Both the position numbers and the translations under genes were made by a program. Below are positions 51,779-60,522 of a DNA stretch of 64,000 bases, piece by piece. Positions within the stretch are counted from its first letter, which is position 1. Every line of letters begins with the position of its first letter. The DNA comes from Actinomycetota bacterium. GTDB lineage: Bacteria > Actinomycetota > Actinomycetes > S36-B12 > CAIYMF01. The notes beneath the pieces are model-generated. The model was not told the origin of the DNA. It searched no databases and was given only the letters and a program-made list of their open reading frames with translations. The DNA is taken from positions 1-64,000 of the forward strand of contig CANGPO010000001.1 in assembly GCA_947455705.1 (NCBI GenBank), written 5' to 3'.

Positions 51779-52687
51779 ATGATCGACGTTGACCTGCTCA
51801 CCCGCCTTGACGAGGTAGAGGCACTGAGCAATCGCGTGGCCGTTGAGGAACTCTCCGGTGGACTCACCAACCGCAACCTCAAAGTGACGACGCCTGACGG
51901 GGTTTACGTCGCCCGGCTTTCATCCGAGCAAAGTTCGCTCCTAGCGATAGATCGGTCAGCGGAGCATCTCAATAGCCGCGCCGCTGCCGAATCAGGTGCC
52001 TCACCTCGGGTTATCGCCTACGAGCCTGCGCAGAGCATCTTGGCTGTCGAATTCGTGGAGGGCCGCACGTGGAACGAGGCGGACGTGCTCAACCCAGCCA
52101 ATGCGGAACGCATCGCCACTGCCTGCCGCCAACTACATAGTGGTCCACGCTTCGTCAACGAGTTCAACATGCTCCAACTACAACCGCGCTACTTAAAGAT
52201 CGTTCAGGAGCACGGCTTCAGACTTCCTGATCGCTATCTGGACTTTACCGAGCAGACTCATGCCATCGCCGACGCCTTGGCTGTGAGACCTGTTTCAACA
52301 GTGCCGTGTAACAACGACCTCCTGGCAGCGAACTTTATCGACGCCGGTCATCGGCTCTGGGTGATCGACTACGAATACTCCGGCAACAACGATCCGTTCT
52401 TCGAGATTGGTAACGTGTGGAGTGAAGCCACGGGAACCCCGGACGACCTTGACCGTCTCGTAACTGCATATATCGGACATTCCTCCCAAGCATTGACAGC
52501 CCGCGCACGGCTGTGGGGCCTGATGAGCAAGTACGGATGGATGCTGTGGGCCTCAATCCAAGACGGCAGCAGCGACCTAGACTTCGATTTCTGGGCGTGG
52601 GGCTTAGAAAAGTACGACCGAGCCGTCGCAGAATTCGACAGCGCCGAGTTTGGAACGTGGCTACATAACGTCTCGGGCACCGACTGA
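51779..52687 (+). CDS. Choline/ethanolamine-kinase-like protein
   Basis: A 302-residue kinase-fold protein. GGLTNRN is the N-lobe glycine turn typical of choline kinases, the catalytic loop is NNDLLAANF (Asn replaces the usual His of HNDL) and the metal segment is WVIDYEYSGNNDP, very close to choline-kinase IDFEY. It starts twelve bases after the oxidase stop and is likely in the same transcript. It could phosphorylate an amino alcohol entering the pathway, or act as a sensor if activity is reduced. Confidence 0.78.
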   Translation: MIDVDLLTRLDEVEALSNRVAVEELSGGLTNRNLKVTTPDGVYVARLSSEQSSLLAIDRSAEHLNSRAAAESGASPRVIAYEPAQSILAVEFVEGRTWNEADVLNPANAERIATACRQLHSGPRFVNEFNMLQLQPRYLKIVQEHGFRLPDRYLDFTEQTHAIADALAVRPVSTVPCNNDLLAANFIDAGHRLWVIDYEYSGNNDPFFEIGNVWSEATGTPDDLDRLVTAYIGHSSQALTARARLWGLMSKYGWMLWASIQDGSSDLDFDFWAWGLEKYDRAVAEFDSAEFGTWLHNVSGTD

Positions 52688-52884
52688 TTACCCGTCGACT
52701 TGTCTCACCCCAAACTCGCCCTGCACGAATTAACCTGCAAAAACACTCCCCAAACAGGCCGTTTGCCTTGTAGGTTCTTCCAGCGTGTCGTGCATCATGC
52801 GCCCTGCAGAAGCCGACACACTTTTGATCAAGGCGCAGCGCCGCTGCATCTGACCCTGTAAGGGGTTCCCGAAGGAGGGGACAC
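52688..52884 (+). promoter_or_regulatory. Leader and likely promoter region of the permease gene
   Basis: A 197-base gap without a gene. GAAGGAGGGG at the end is a strong ribosome site for the permease GTG start at 52885. No clear operator repeat was seen, so an internal promoter is only presumed. Confidence 0.3.
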
Positions 52885-54582
52885 GTGACTGATATTTCGA
52901 ATCTCACCGATGACGAGCGCATGCTCGCGGAGTTGGGCTACAAGCAGGAACTAAGTCGTTCATGGAGCGGCTTCTCCAACTTCGCTATCTCGTTCTCGAT
53001 CATCTCGATCTTGGCGGGCTGCTTCACCACGTTCTACGTAGGTTGGAACAACGGTGGACCAATCGCGATCTCGATCGGTTGGCCGATCATCGCTGCGTTC
53101 ATCCTCATCATCGGGTTCTGTATGTCAGAGCTCGTATCGGCCTACCCCACCTCAGGTGGTATCTACTGGTGGGCCAGCAAGCTCGGCGGCGTCAAGGCCG
53201 GCTTCTACACCGGTTGGCTGAACCTCATCGGCCTGATCGCGATCGTGGCATCTGTTGCCTACGGCGCAGCAACATTCCTCGACTTCGCACTGTCACGCTT
53301 CTCTGAGTCGTGGGCCGCTGGCTACTCACTCGAACGCGTCTTCTACATGTTCGTCATTATCTTGGCCCTGACCGCACTGGTGAATATCTTCTCGAGCCAC
53401 CTGTTGGCCGTGTTTAACAATATTTCGGTGTGGTGGCACGTCGCCGGTGCTGCGATCGTCCTGGTGATCCTGATCTTTGGCCTTAAGTCTGGTGCCACGC
53501 ACTGGGACGCCGCCAGCGTCTTCACCGGCAAGGTAAACAACACGGCGGGTCTGTTCGGTGGCAACACAGACGGTCCAGGCTTCTGGTTCTACGTCCTTCC
53601 GCTGGGCTTCCTGCTCACGCAGTACACGATCACCGGTTACGACGCATCCGCGCACTTGTCTGAGGAAACTCAGGGTGCATCAAATGCAGCTGCTCGCGGT
53701 ATCTGGCAGTCCATCTTCTACTCAGCGATCGGTGGCTGGATTCTTCTTCTTGCCTTCCTTTTCGCTGTACAGGATCCAGCCGCTGTTTCAGCCGGTGGCG
53801 GTGGCGTGCAGGTCATCCTCGACCAGGCATTGAGCCCGACCATGTCCGGCATCGTTCTACTCATCGCGACTATGGGGCAGCTCTTCTGCACCACGGCCTG
53901 TCTTACCTCGGCCTCACGCATGCTCTTCGCGTTCAGCCGTGACGGTGCCGTCCCCGGATCGCAGTACTGGTCGCGCGTTAACAAGGCCAAGACCCCGGTT
54001 AACGCCGTACTTGCCGTCACCGTTGTTGGCTTCATCTTGACCCTGCCAGCACTCTGGAAGGTCAACATCGGAACCCCAGAGGCTCCGATCTACACGGTGA
54101 CTGCGTTCTTCGCAATCGTGTCTATCGGCGTTCTCGGGCTTTACCTCGCCTTCGCGATTCCGATCTACTACCGCTGGAAGCAAGGCGAGAACTTCAAGCA
54201 GGGTTCATGGAACCTGGGCAAGAAGTGGAAGTGGATGGCACCGCTAGCCGTTGCCGAAATCCTCGTTACCTCGGTCTACTTCATCATGCCTCTGTACCCA
54301 GCCGGTGCACCCGAATGGATGCGCGGCATTCTCGGAGCGCCAAGCGGCGCCGAAGTCGCATTCGACTGGAAGTTCGTGAACTACGCACCGCTCGTACTCG
54401 GCGGACTGCTCATCGCGCTCTGGGCCTTCTGGCACCTGTCTGCAAAGAAGTGGTTCACCGGTCCGAAGCACACGATCGATCTGCCCGAGAATATTTCCTC
54501 GGCTGACGAGATCTACCTCGAGCACCACGAGCATGGCTTCTTGGACCACAAGCCAGGAGAGCACGAGTCGCAGTCGGAGTAA
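52885..54582 (+). CDS. APC-superfamily amino acid/amine permease
   Basis: A 565-residue integral membrane protein with about twelve helices. SRSWSGFSNFAISFSIISILAG near residue 25, the TSGGIYWWASKLGG block and GYDASAHLSEET identify the ACT (amino acid/choline) branch of the APC superfamily, which takes up GABA, choline or other amines. The C-terminal tail is hydrophilic with His/Glu. It most likely imports the substrate of the adjacent GS-like/FAD-oxidase pathway. GTG start; a strong terminator follows. Confidence 0.9.
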   Translation: MTDISNLTDDERMLAELGYKQELSRSWSGFSNFAISFSIISILAGCFTTFYVGWNNGGPIAISIGWPIIAAFILIIGFCMSELVSAYPTSGGIYWWASKLGGVKAGFYTGWLNLIGLIAIVASVAYGAATFLDFALSRFSESWAAGYSLERVFYMFVIILALTALVNIFSSHLLAVFNNISVWWHVAGAAIVLVILIFGLKSGATHWDAASVFTGKVNNTAGLFGGNTDGPGFWFYVLPLGFLLTQYTITGYDASAHLSEETQGASNAAARGIWQSIFYSAIGGWILLLAFLFAVQDPAAVSAGGGGVQVILDQALSPTMSGIVLLIATMGQLFCTTACLTSASRMLFAFSRDGAVPGSQYWSRVNKAKTPVNAVLAVTVVGFILTLPALWKVNIGTPEAPIYTVTAFFAIVSIGVLGLYLAFAIPIYYRWKQGENFKQGSWNLGKKWKWMAPLAVAEILVTSVYFIMPLYPAGAPEWMRGILGAPSGAEVAFDWKFVNYAPLVLGGLLIALWAFWHLSAKKWFTGPKHTIDLPENISSADEIYLEHHEHGFLDHKPGEHESQSE

Positions 54583-54604
54583 GTTCTGACTCGCTAGAAA
54601 TCTA

Positions 54605-54650
54605 AAAATGACTGAGGGGCAGCCGATATCGGTTGCCCCTCAGTCATTTT
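54605..54650. terminator. Strong bidirectional intrinsic terminator
   Basis: Perfect 17-base arms AAAATGACTGAGGGGCA and the complement TGCCCCTCAGTCATTTT, giving T runs on both strands. It lies between the convergent permease and alpha/beta hydrolase genes. Confidence 0.92.
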
Positions 54651-54670
54651 CACTGGTCAGTTGCTGACAA

Positions 54671-55597
54671 CTAATCTGCTGAACCCATGAGAGCTCGCCA
54701 CGCATTGGCCACCAAGACCGGGTGCTCAATCTGTGCGACGTGACCAGCATCAGGCACGACCAAGACTCGAACATTCGGAAATGCCTTGGTATGCGCGTGA
54801 ATCGGATCGACAAGCTTGTCGCGCCGGCCATAAACGAGCATGGTCGGGATCTCGATACCCTCCGCCAATTTCCACGGACGAGATGGTGAACGATCAAGAT
54901 AGGTTGCTAGCAATCCACGTAACGACTGCAGAAATGCATCGCCTGCGTACGGCAGTTCATCGCGTCGACGTACCTCGTCAACCGCTTGATCCATACGTTC
55001 CTGCGGGACAGAGTTGGGATCAGCGAAACACACATCCACTGTCGCCTTGGCACGCATGGAGGGATCCATGGCGAGGTACCGCTTGTACAACCGCATCCCC
55101 ACCCCAGGGGTCGCAATCACAGGCAGGTGCGCATTAGTACGTCGTACACCGATCTTGGGTAACGCAGGGCTGACCAGCGTCAACGTCTTAACGTGATCGG
55201 GATGACGGGCAGCTAGCTGCAGTGCGATGGCCCCACCCATGGAGTTTCCGAATACGTGAACGGGCTGGCCGCCGAACCGATCTGCGATCAGTTCGGCAAT
55301 CGACTCAGCGGAACGCTGTGGTGAGTAATCCCCATCGCGAGGTGGTGGTGACCAACCATGCCCCGGAAGATCGACGGCAACACATTCAAGTTGATCACGA
55401 AGTAGCGCCATGAGGTCGGTCCAGTTGGAGGCATTGCCACCAAGCCCGTGGATGAAAACCGCTGGTTCGCCTACCTGGTTCAGTGCCTGGGCATATCTAA
55501 CCGAGATCGTTCCGTTGCTGATCAGAACATCCTCACGTGGCCACGGTTGTGGAAGGTTGCCAAGCAACTCGTGGGTGGTACGCGGGATATCAGCCAT
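54671..55597 (-). CDS. Alpha/beta hydrolase
   Basis: A 308-residue alpha/beta hydrolase. The oxyanion segment is HGLGGNASNW, the nucleophile elbow GNSMGG, the acid GRRDKLVD and the catalytic His DAGHVAQIE. The lid region lies around residues 165-235. It hydrolyses an ester, amide or C-C bond; substrate unknown. It lies across a strong terminator from the permease, so it need not belong to the amine pathway. Confidence 0.87.
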   Translation of the reverse strand: MADIPRTTHELLGNLPQPWPREDVLISNGTISVRYAQALNQVGEPAVFIHGLGGNASNWTDLMALLRDQLECVAVDLPGHGWSPPPRDGDYSPQRSAESIAELIADRFGGQPVHVFGNSMGGAIALQLAARHPDHVKTLTLVSPALPKIGVRRTNAHLPVIATPGVGMRLYKRYLAMDPSMRAKATVDVCFADPNSVPQERMDQAVDEVRRRDELPYAGDAFLQSLRGLLATYLDRSPSRPWKLAEGIEIPTMLVYGRRDKLVDPIHAHTKAFPNVRVLVVPDAGHVAQIEHPVLVANAWRALMGSAD

Positions 55598-55713
55598 ATC
55601 GTCAGTCTAATTCGCCATAACGATCCGTGACTCAACCGCCGGTTTTTTGAACGATCTCATCATTTTCGAGGCCTTGGGGACTTTCCAAAACTATGGGACT
55701 TTCGTAAGCAGCG

Positions 55714-56790
55714 TCAGACGTTGGGATGTTCAGACAACCGACGATTAACCGCATCCAACGTGGCCCGAATCACCGCTTGACGTACATCGTCTCTAACCTC
55801 TGATGCACCGGTTAATCGTTCCGATCCGCCAGCAGGGAATCGAACTACCTGAACAATTGCGACCCGTTCTTCGTTCACATTCGTAATGACCACCGCTTCA
55901 AGTTCGAGGTGCTCACGGTGGTCGATCGCGTGCGAGATGGCGCCAAGAGTCGCCTGCGCCACTGACCGATTAACCCCAGACGAGGTCGTCGAACCTAGCG
56001 CGTGGCCCATGAATTCCGATCCACCCTGAGACAGGCAGACAGACGCGCGCATTCCCAGTCCGTCTGCGGCCAGCGTGAGATACGCGATGGCCAGGCGTGC
56101 GCGCGCATCAGCCTCCACCTCAGGCCGTTCAGGTACCGCGGACACAGTCGTTGGCGAATCGATGGACGAGGCGAACACCTGCCCACGTGACGGATGACGG
56201 GCGGCGGACGTCACGACATCGTCGTGGAAATCCCCCGAGCCATCCCCGACAGCTCCAAACCGACCGAGGAAGGATGCAAGATCTCCCTCAAGCGGAACTA
56301 CCACCGCGCTGACATCCACGCCGCTGACATCCATGGCGCGGGGATCCTCGTCGTCATCGCAGGCTTCAACAACACAAAGCCGCGGAGCAGGGTCGACAGG
56401 ACGTGGGGTGGACGTGGTCGAGACCTCGATCGATCCACCATCGAGTGCTAGGCCAAACTGCATGCGCAAGATGCGATTCACGGACGTCGCCACGACAGAT
56501 TCATCAGCATCCGACTCAAGGACAAGCCGCACCACATCGTGGGCCCCAGATGTCGCCACCTGACCGTCATTAGGCCCTACGAAAACGTCAGAGACACCCG
56601 GCACAACTGACAAAGCAGCCTGAACATCGGCAGCATCAAAGGTGCGCTGGGCTTCGTCTCGTCCGATCACATCCTCCACGTTAGGAGAGGTCGGGGGTTT
56701 GTTGCGCGGCGAACTACGCCGTTCACGTCCAAGAATCATCCAAATTGGCGCAATGTTACGCAGCGTGACACCACGACCGGATTGCGCCAT
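55714..56790 (-). CDS. Conserved-looking hypothetical protein
   Basis: About 358 residues, no family recognised. The N-terminus has a short hydrophobic/basic part (IAPIWMILGRERR). Two alternating strand-helix segments follow (ALSVVPGVSDVFVG; VVRLVLESDAD with VNRILRMQFGLAL), an acidic middle with DDDEDP, and a C-terminal domain of about 130 residues (ARLAIAYLTLAADG, RSVAQATLGAISHAID, LEAVVITNVNEERVAIVQVVRF). The repeated strand-helix-strand pattern may be an ACT-like or dimerising fold. ATG 56790 leaves 36 bases to the divergent TetR gene; the frame to 56901 would overlap it. Confidence 0.55.
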   Translation of the reverse strand: MAQSGRGVTLRNIAPIWMILGRERRSSPRNKPPTSPNVEDVIGRDEAQRTFDAADVQAALSVVPGVSDVFVGPNDGQVATSGAHDVVRLVLESDADESVVATSVNRILRMQFGLALDGGSIEVSTTSTPRPVDPAPRLCVVEACDDDEDPRAMDVSGVDVSAVVVPLEGDLASFLGRFGAVGDGSGDFHDDVVTSAARHPSRGQVFASSIDSPTTVSAVPERPEVEADARARLAIAYLTLAADGLGMRASVCLSQGGSEFMGHALGSTTSSGVNRSVAQATLGAISHAIDHREHLELEAVVITNVNEERVAIVQVVRFPAGGSERLTGASEVRDDVRQAVIRATLDAVNRRLSEHPNV

Positions 56791-56826
56791 CGGCACACGG
56801 GAATTGCCGACGAGTACGATCGAGTC

Positions 56827-57465
56827 ATGACCTCGTCCCCCAGCCCCGTGCGCGCTACTACACGCACGCAGCGGATGCCCCGCGACGAGCGTCGAGCCCA
56901 ACTACTTCTGGTGGCTCGCGAAGTTTTCGTCGCGGCTGGTTACCACGCGGCTGGCATGGACGATATCGCCGATGCCGCTGGAATCAGCAAACCGGTCCTC
57001 TACCAGCACTTCCCCAGCAAACTCGATCTGTACCTCGCGCTGCTAGACGAAGCCACGGACACTCTCCAGGCCGAATTAGAGCGAGCCGTTGCCTCCACAA
57101 CCGATAACAAGCAACGCGTCGCTGCCGCAACTGCGGCCTATTTCGACTTCGTCAATGATCGGCTCGGTGGCTTTCGACTGGTCTTTGAATCAGACCTCAC
57201 TAATGAGCCCGCGGTCCGACTTCGCATCGATCAGGCATCAGACCGGTGTGCTGATCTGATCAGCCGAGTGATCGCACAAGACACGGGTTTAACGCAGGGC
57301 GAGGCCACTCTGCTCGCGGCCGGAATGGCGGGCTTGTTGCAGACAGCCGCTCGCTATTGGAGCCGCGGCGATACTCAGGTGAGCCGGGAAGATGCCACTC
57401 GGTTGATCAGCGCTCTGGGCTGGCGTGGAATTTCGAGCTTTCCGCTTTCCCACCCACCCGAGTAA
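56827..57465 (+). CDS. TetR-family transcriptional regulator
   Basis: A 212-residue regulator. The N-terminal helix-turn-helix is RRAQLLLVAREVF, MDDIADAAGISKPVLYQHFPSKLDLY, a textbook TetR domain. The C-terminal ligand domain is helical, with VFESDLTNEP. By position before DUF3107 it corresponds to Rv3208. ATG 56827 is chosen; the frame from 56782 overlaps the divergent gene's start. The 36-base divergent gap could hold its operator. Effector and targets unknown. Confidence 0.9.
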   Translation: MTSSPSPVRATTRTQRMPRDERRAQLLLVAREVFVAAGYHAAGMDDIADAAGISKPVLYQHFPSKLDLYLALLDEATDTLQAELERAVASTTDNKQRVAAATAAYFDFVNDRLGGFRLVFESDLTNEPAVRLRIDQASDRCADLISRVIAQDTGLTQGEATLLAAGMAGLLQTAARYWSRGDTQVSREDATRLISALGWRGISSFPLSHPPE

Positions 57466-57645
57466 CGACTACGCCGAGGGCGAATCGCGGCCCAATCGGG
57501 AAGCGATCGGGTGCCGCAACCGTTAAGTTTCCATTGACGAACTCGGCAAGCACAGCCCACCGCTGGTGGGGGCGAACCGAGATTGCAGAATAGGTATCTG
57601 ATGAGCGCATCAACGAAGAGCAAGACGACAGCGGAGGTTTTCAGC

Positions 57646-57873
57646 GTGGAGGTCAAGATCGGTGTTCAGCAGGCGGCCCGTGAGGTCGTTCTGGAAAGCA
57701 CCCTCACCCCGGAAGATGTCGTAGCCCTCGTTTCGAGTGCGGTGGCCGATGGCAGTGCCCTGGTGCTCGGCGACGATAAGGGCCGCACAGTTTTGATTCC
57801 AGGTGACAAGATCGCCTACGTCGAGATCGGTGCAAGTGAACGCGGCCGGATCGGCTTCGGCACCCCCAGCTAG
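57646..57873 (+). CDS. DUF3107 protein (TB9.4-like)
   Basis: A 75-residue protein that starts VEVKIGVQQAAREV and ends with YVEIG and GRIGFG, the DUF3107 pattern of mycobacterial Rv3208A. GTG 57646 has GGAGG eight bases upstream and reproduces the family N-terminus, so I prefer it to ATG 57601. Beta-rich, probably a small binding protein; function unknown. A strong terminator follows. Confidence 0.88.
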   Translation: MEVKIGVQQAAREVVLESTLTPEDVVALVSSAVADGSALVLGDDKGRTVLIPGDKIAYVEIGASERGRIGFGTPS

Positions 57874-57902
57874 TACTGGCCGACTCAATCGAACCAACAG
57901 CC

Positions 57903-57938
57903 AAGACGCGAATCCGATCACGTTCGGATTCGCGTCTT
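57903..57938. terminator. Bidirectional intrinsic terminator
   Basis: Arms AAGACGCGAATCCGA and TCGGATTCGCGTCTT, then TTGTCTT, between the DUF3107 and the convergent ferritin-like gene. Confidence 0.9.
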
Positions 57939-57942
57939 TGTC

Positions 57943-58722
57943 TTAGGCCTGGAGACCCAGAATCTGCATCCGCTGGGTATGCGCTGCAGTCAGGCGGGCA
58001 AACATCTCGCCTAGGTCGCCGAAATCCATCCCGGGCCGTTGCGCATCACCGATCAATAGTCGCGACAGACCATCACGCTCAGCGATAACTCGCTGCGCCT
58101 GCGAAATAGCCTCTCCGACGAACCGTCTCCCCCACAGGGCCAACCGTCCCGATAGCCGCGGATCCCGCTCAATCGCAACCAAAATCGTTGCTACGGCGAA
58201 GTTGGAATGACCAGTATCTCCACACACGTCCAACACTAAGTCGCGGGTATGCGGGTCGAGCTGATGAGCAATCTCGCGATAGAAGTCAGATGCAATGCCG
58301 TCACCGACATAGGCCTTGACCAAACTTTCGTACCAATCACTTGGGGCAGTCTGAGTATGAAACTCTTCAATCGCATCGACAAACGGTGCCATCGCCTCAG
58401 CCGAATCCACGCCAAGCTCAGCTAGTCGCTCGGCGAGCAGCGTGAAGTGACGAATCTCCGCACTGGCCATCAGGGCCAACGCGGACTTATCGGAAAGGGT
58501 AGGCGCGGACGACGCATCTGCCGCGAGCCGTTCGAAGGCAACGAGTTCGTTGTACGCAAGAACGCCAAGCAGATCGATCACACCCTCGCGATAACGCACA
58601 TCAGTTAGGGCGTCCACCTCTGCCGTTGAATCGGCATGGCTTACATTCGGCGACTCGGTCACGAACGGTGAATCTACTCGTCCATCGGCCCCCACGCCTA
58701 CGAACCGGTGAATCCAACGCAT
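57943..58722 (-). CDS. Ferritin-like fold protein (MiaE-type/Rv3210c-like)
   Basis: Up to 259 residues, all-helical. A four-helix bundle with possible diiron ligands is seen in AYNELVAFERL (Glu), SAEIRHFTLLAERL (Glu...His) and GDTGHSNFAVATILVAIE (His, Glu). The pattern fits the actinobacterial ferritin-like family beside DUF3107, related to tRNA hydroxylase MiaE. The N-terminal 20 residues are uncertain; GTG 58662 is an in-frame alternative. Enzymatic activity is unproven. Confidence 0.75.
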   Translation of the reverse strand: MRWIHRFVGVGADGRVDSPFVTESPNVSHADSTAEVDALTDVRYREGVIDLLGVLAYNELVAFERLAADASSAPTLSDKSALALMASAEIRHFTLLAERLAELGVDSAEAMAPFVDAIEEFHTQTAPSDWYESLVKAYVGDGIASDFYREIAHQLDPHTRDLVLDVCGDTGHSNFAVATILVAIERDPRLSGRLALWGRRFVGEAISQAQRVIAERDGLSRLLIGDAQRPGMDFGDLGEMFARLTAAHTQRMQILGLQA

Positions 58723-58935
58723 GTGATCTTGGTATGCGGATCACGGTGGCACGAGTTTGGCCGTCGAGCAGGTAGACTTAAGTCGTCCAAACCGGTCACG
58801 GTGGCTGACAATCGAATTTCTCCGTGACCACCGCCGACGGCGCACGTGCGGGCGCACCACAGTTTTCGCGATTCCCATCCGCTGACGAACATGTGGCAGT
58901 GCGCCCATGATGCCGGCGAACTTACGGAGTAGGCC
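58723..58935 (+). promoter_or_regulatory. Upstream region of the DEAD-box helicase gene
   Basis: A 213-base divergent gap without a gene. GGAG at 58926-58929 lies seven bases before the CTG proposed as the helicase start. No clear promoter hexamers or conserved hairpin could be picked out; a long 5' leader is possible. Confidence 0.3.
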
Positions 58936-60501
58936 CTGAGCACCATTTCTGAGAACGATTCAATCGAGATCGACGAGAACTCGTCGGGAATTGAACCGTC
59001 AACGCCCAAGACATTCGCCGAACTCGGCGTTCACCCCGCAATTGTGCAAGCACTTGCCGAAGACGGCATCATCACTGCATTCCCGATCCAAGAACAGACA
59101 TTGCCGTTAGCCCTCGGTGGCTCAGACCTCATTGGTCAGGCGAAGACGGGAACCGGTAAGACTCTCGGCTTCGGCATCCCTGCATTGCAGCGGCTCACCG
59201 CACCTGGCGACCAGGAGTGGGCAGACCTACCGGATGCCAAGAAGGGCAAACCACAGGCATTGGTGATCGTGCCAACCCGTGAACTCGCACTCCAGGTGGC
59301 AACTGACCTTGAGAAGGCTGGCCGGCACCGCGGGGTTCGAGTGCTCTGTGTTTACGGTGGTAGAGCTTACGAGCCGCAAGTTGAAGCACTCCAGCGCGGT
59401 GTCGAGGTTGTCGTCGGAACCCCTGGCCGGTTGATCGATCTTGCCAAGCAGGGCCACCTGAATCTCAAGCATGTGTCGACGCTCATCCTTGATGAAGCTG
59501 ACGAGATGCTCGATATGGGCTTCCTTCCTGATGTCGAACGACTTGTTTCTCTCGTACCTGCCGTGCGTCAGACAATGCTGTTCTCGGCAACAATGCCTGG
59601 ACAGATTGTTGCCCTCGCCCGTCGCTACATGACGCAACCAACGCATATTCGCGCATCGGATCCCAACGATGCAGGTTCAACGGTTGACGCAATCGAGCAA
59701 CATGTCTGGCGTGCACACAGCTTAGACAAGCAGGAACTGATTGCCCGTGTCTTGCAAGCTGAAGGACGCGGCTTGACAATCATTTTCTGTCGCACCAAGC
59801 GCAACGCTCAGAAGGTTGCCGACGACCTCACTGAACGTGGCTTCGCGGCCGCCGCCGTCCACGGCGATCTTGGCCAAGGTGCTCGCGAGCAGGCACTTCG
59901 CGCCTTCCGCAACGGCAAGGTCGACGTACTCGTCGCCACTGATGTCGCTGCCCGCGGCATCGACGTCGCTGACGTCACACATGTCATCAACTGGGAATGC
60001 CCCGAGGACGATAAGACCTACCTTCACCGCATTGGTCGAACCGGTCGCGCTGGAAACAGTGGTGTCGCTGTGACCCTTGTCGATTGGGATGATCTGCATC
60101 GTTGGAAGATGATCAACCAAACACTCGGGCTACCTTTTGCCGACCCCATTGAGACGTATTCATCAAGCCCGCACGTCTATACCGGGCTCGGGATTCCTGA
60201 AGGAACCAAGGGTCGCCTACCGAATGCATCAAAGACGCGTGCCGGTTTGGACGCAGAGGCTCTCGAAGATCTCGGCGAAACGGGCGCATCCAAGGGCCGG
60301 CGCTCCAAGACCCCCAGCTCATCTTCGAAGTCCGCTGGCTCATCGGGTGGAAAATCCGGAACCTCAAAGTCCGGCGGTTCGGCGGCGGGAAGTAAGCAGC
60401 CCGCCCGTACATCGACTAGTGAGAAGACGTCCGGCGCTGGCAAGCCACGCCAACGGCGACGCACTCGCAAATCAACCGACTTGGCCCCCGCTAGCGAGTA
60501 G
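58936..60501 (+). CDS. rhlE: DEAD-box RNA helicase with likely CTG start
   Basis: About 521 residues. Q-motif region TFAELGVHP...FPIQEQTLP, motif I AKTGTGKT, PTRELALQ, motif II DEADEMLDMGF, motif III FSATMP, and HRIGRTGRAG are complete. A C-terminal tail of 100 residues is rich in Ser, Gly and Lys and ends with a basic RRRTRKS. There is no ATG, GTG or TTG between the in-frame TAG at 58930 and the Q motif; the first, GTG 59044, would cut into the fold. CTG 58936 has GGAG seven bases upstream, so I start there. Position matches Rv3211 RhlE. Confidence 0.85.
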   Translation: MSTISENDSIEIDENSSGIEPSTPKTFAELGVHPAIVQALAEDGIITAFPIQEQTLPLALGGSDLIGQAKTGTGKTLGFGIPALQRLTAPGDQEWADLPDAKKGKPQALVIVPTRELALQVATDLEKAGRHRGVRVLCVYGGRAYEPQVEALQRGVEVVVGTPGRLIDLAKQGHLNLKHVSTLILDEADEMLDMGFLPDVERLVSLVPAVRQTMLFSATMPGQIVALARRYMTQPTHIRASDPNDAGSTVDAIEQHVWRAHSLDKQELIARVLQAEGRGLTIIFCRTKRNAQKVADDLTERGFAAAAVHGDLGQGAREQALRAFRNGKVDVLVATDVAARGIDVADVTHVINWECPEDDKTYLHRIGRTGRAGNSGVAVTLVDWDDLHRWKMINQTLGLPFADPIETYSSSPHVYTGLGIPEGTKGRLPNASKTRAGLDAEALEDLGETGASKGRRSKTPSSSSKSAGSSGGKSGTSKSGGSAAGSKQPARTSTSEKTSGAGKPRQRRRTRKSTDLAPASE

Positions 60502-60522
60502 CCCCCAGTAGGCTGATCGGCT

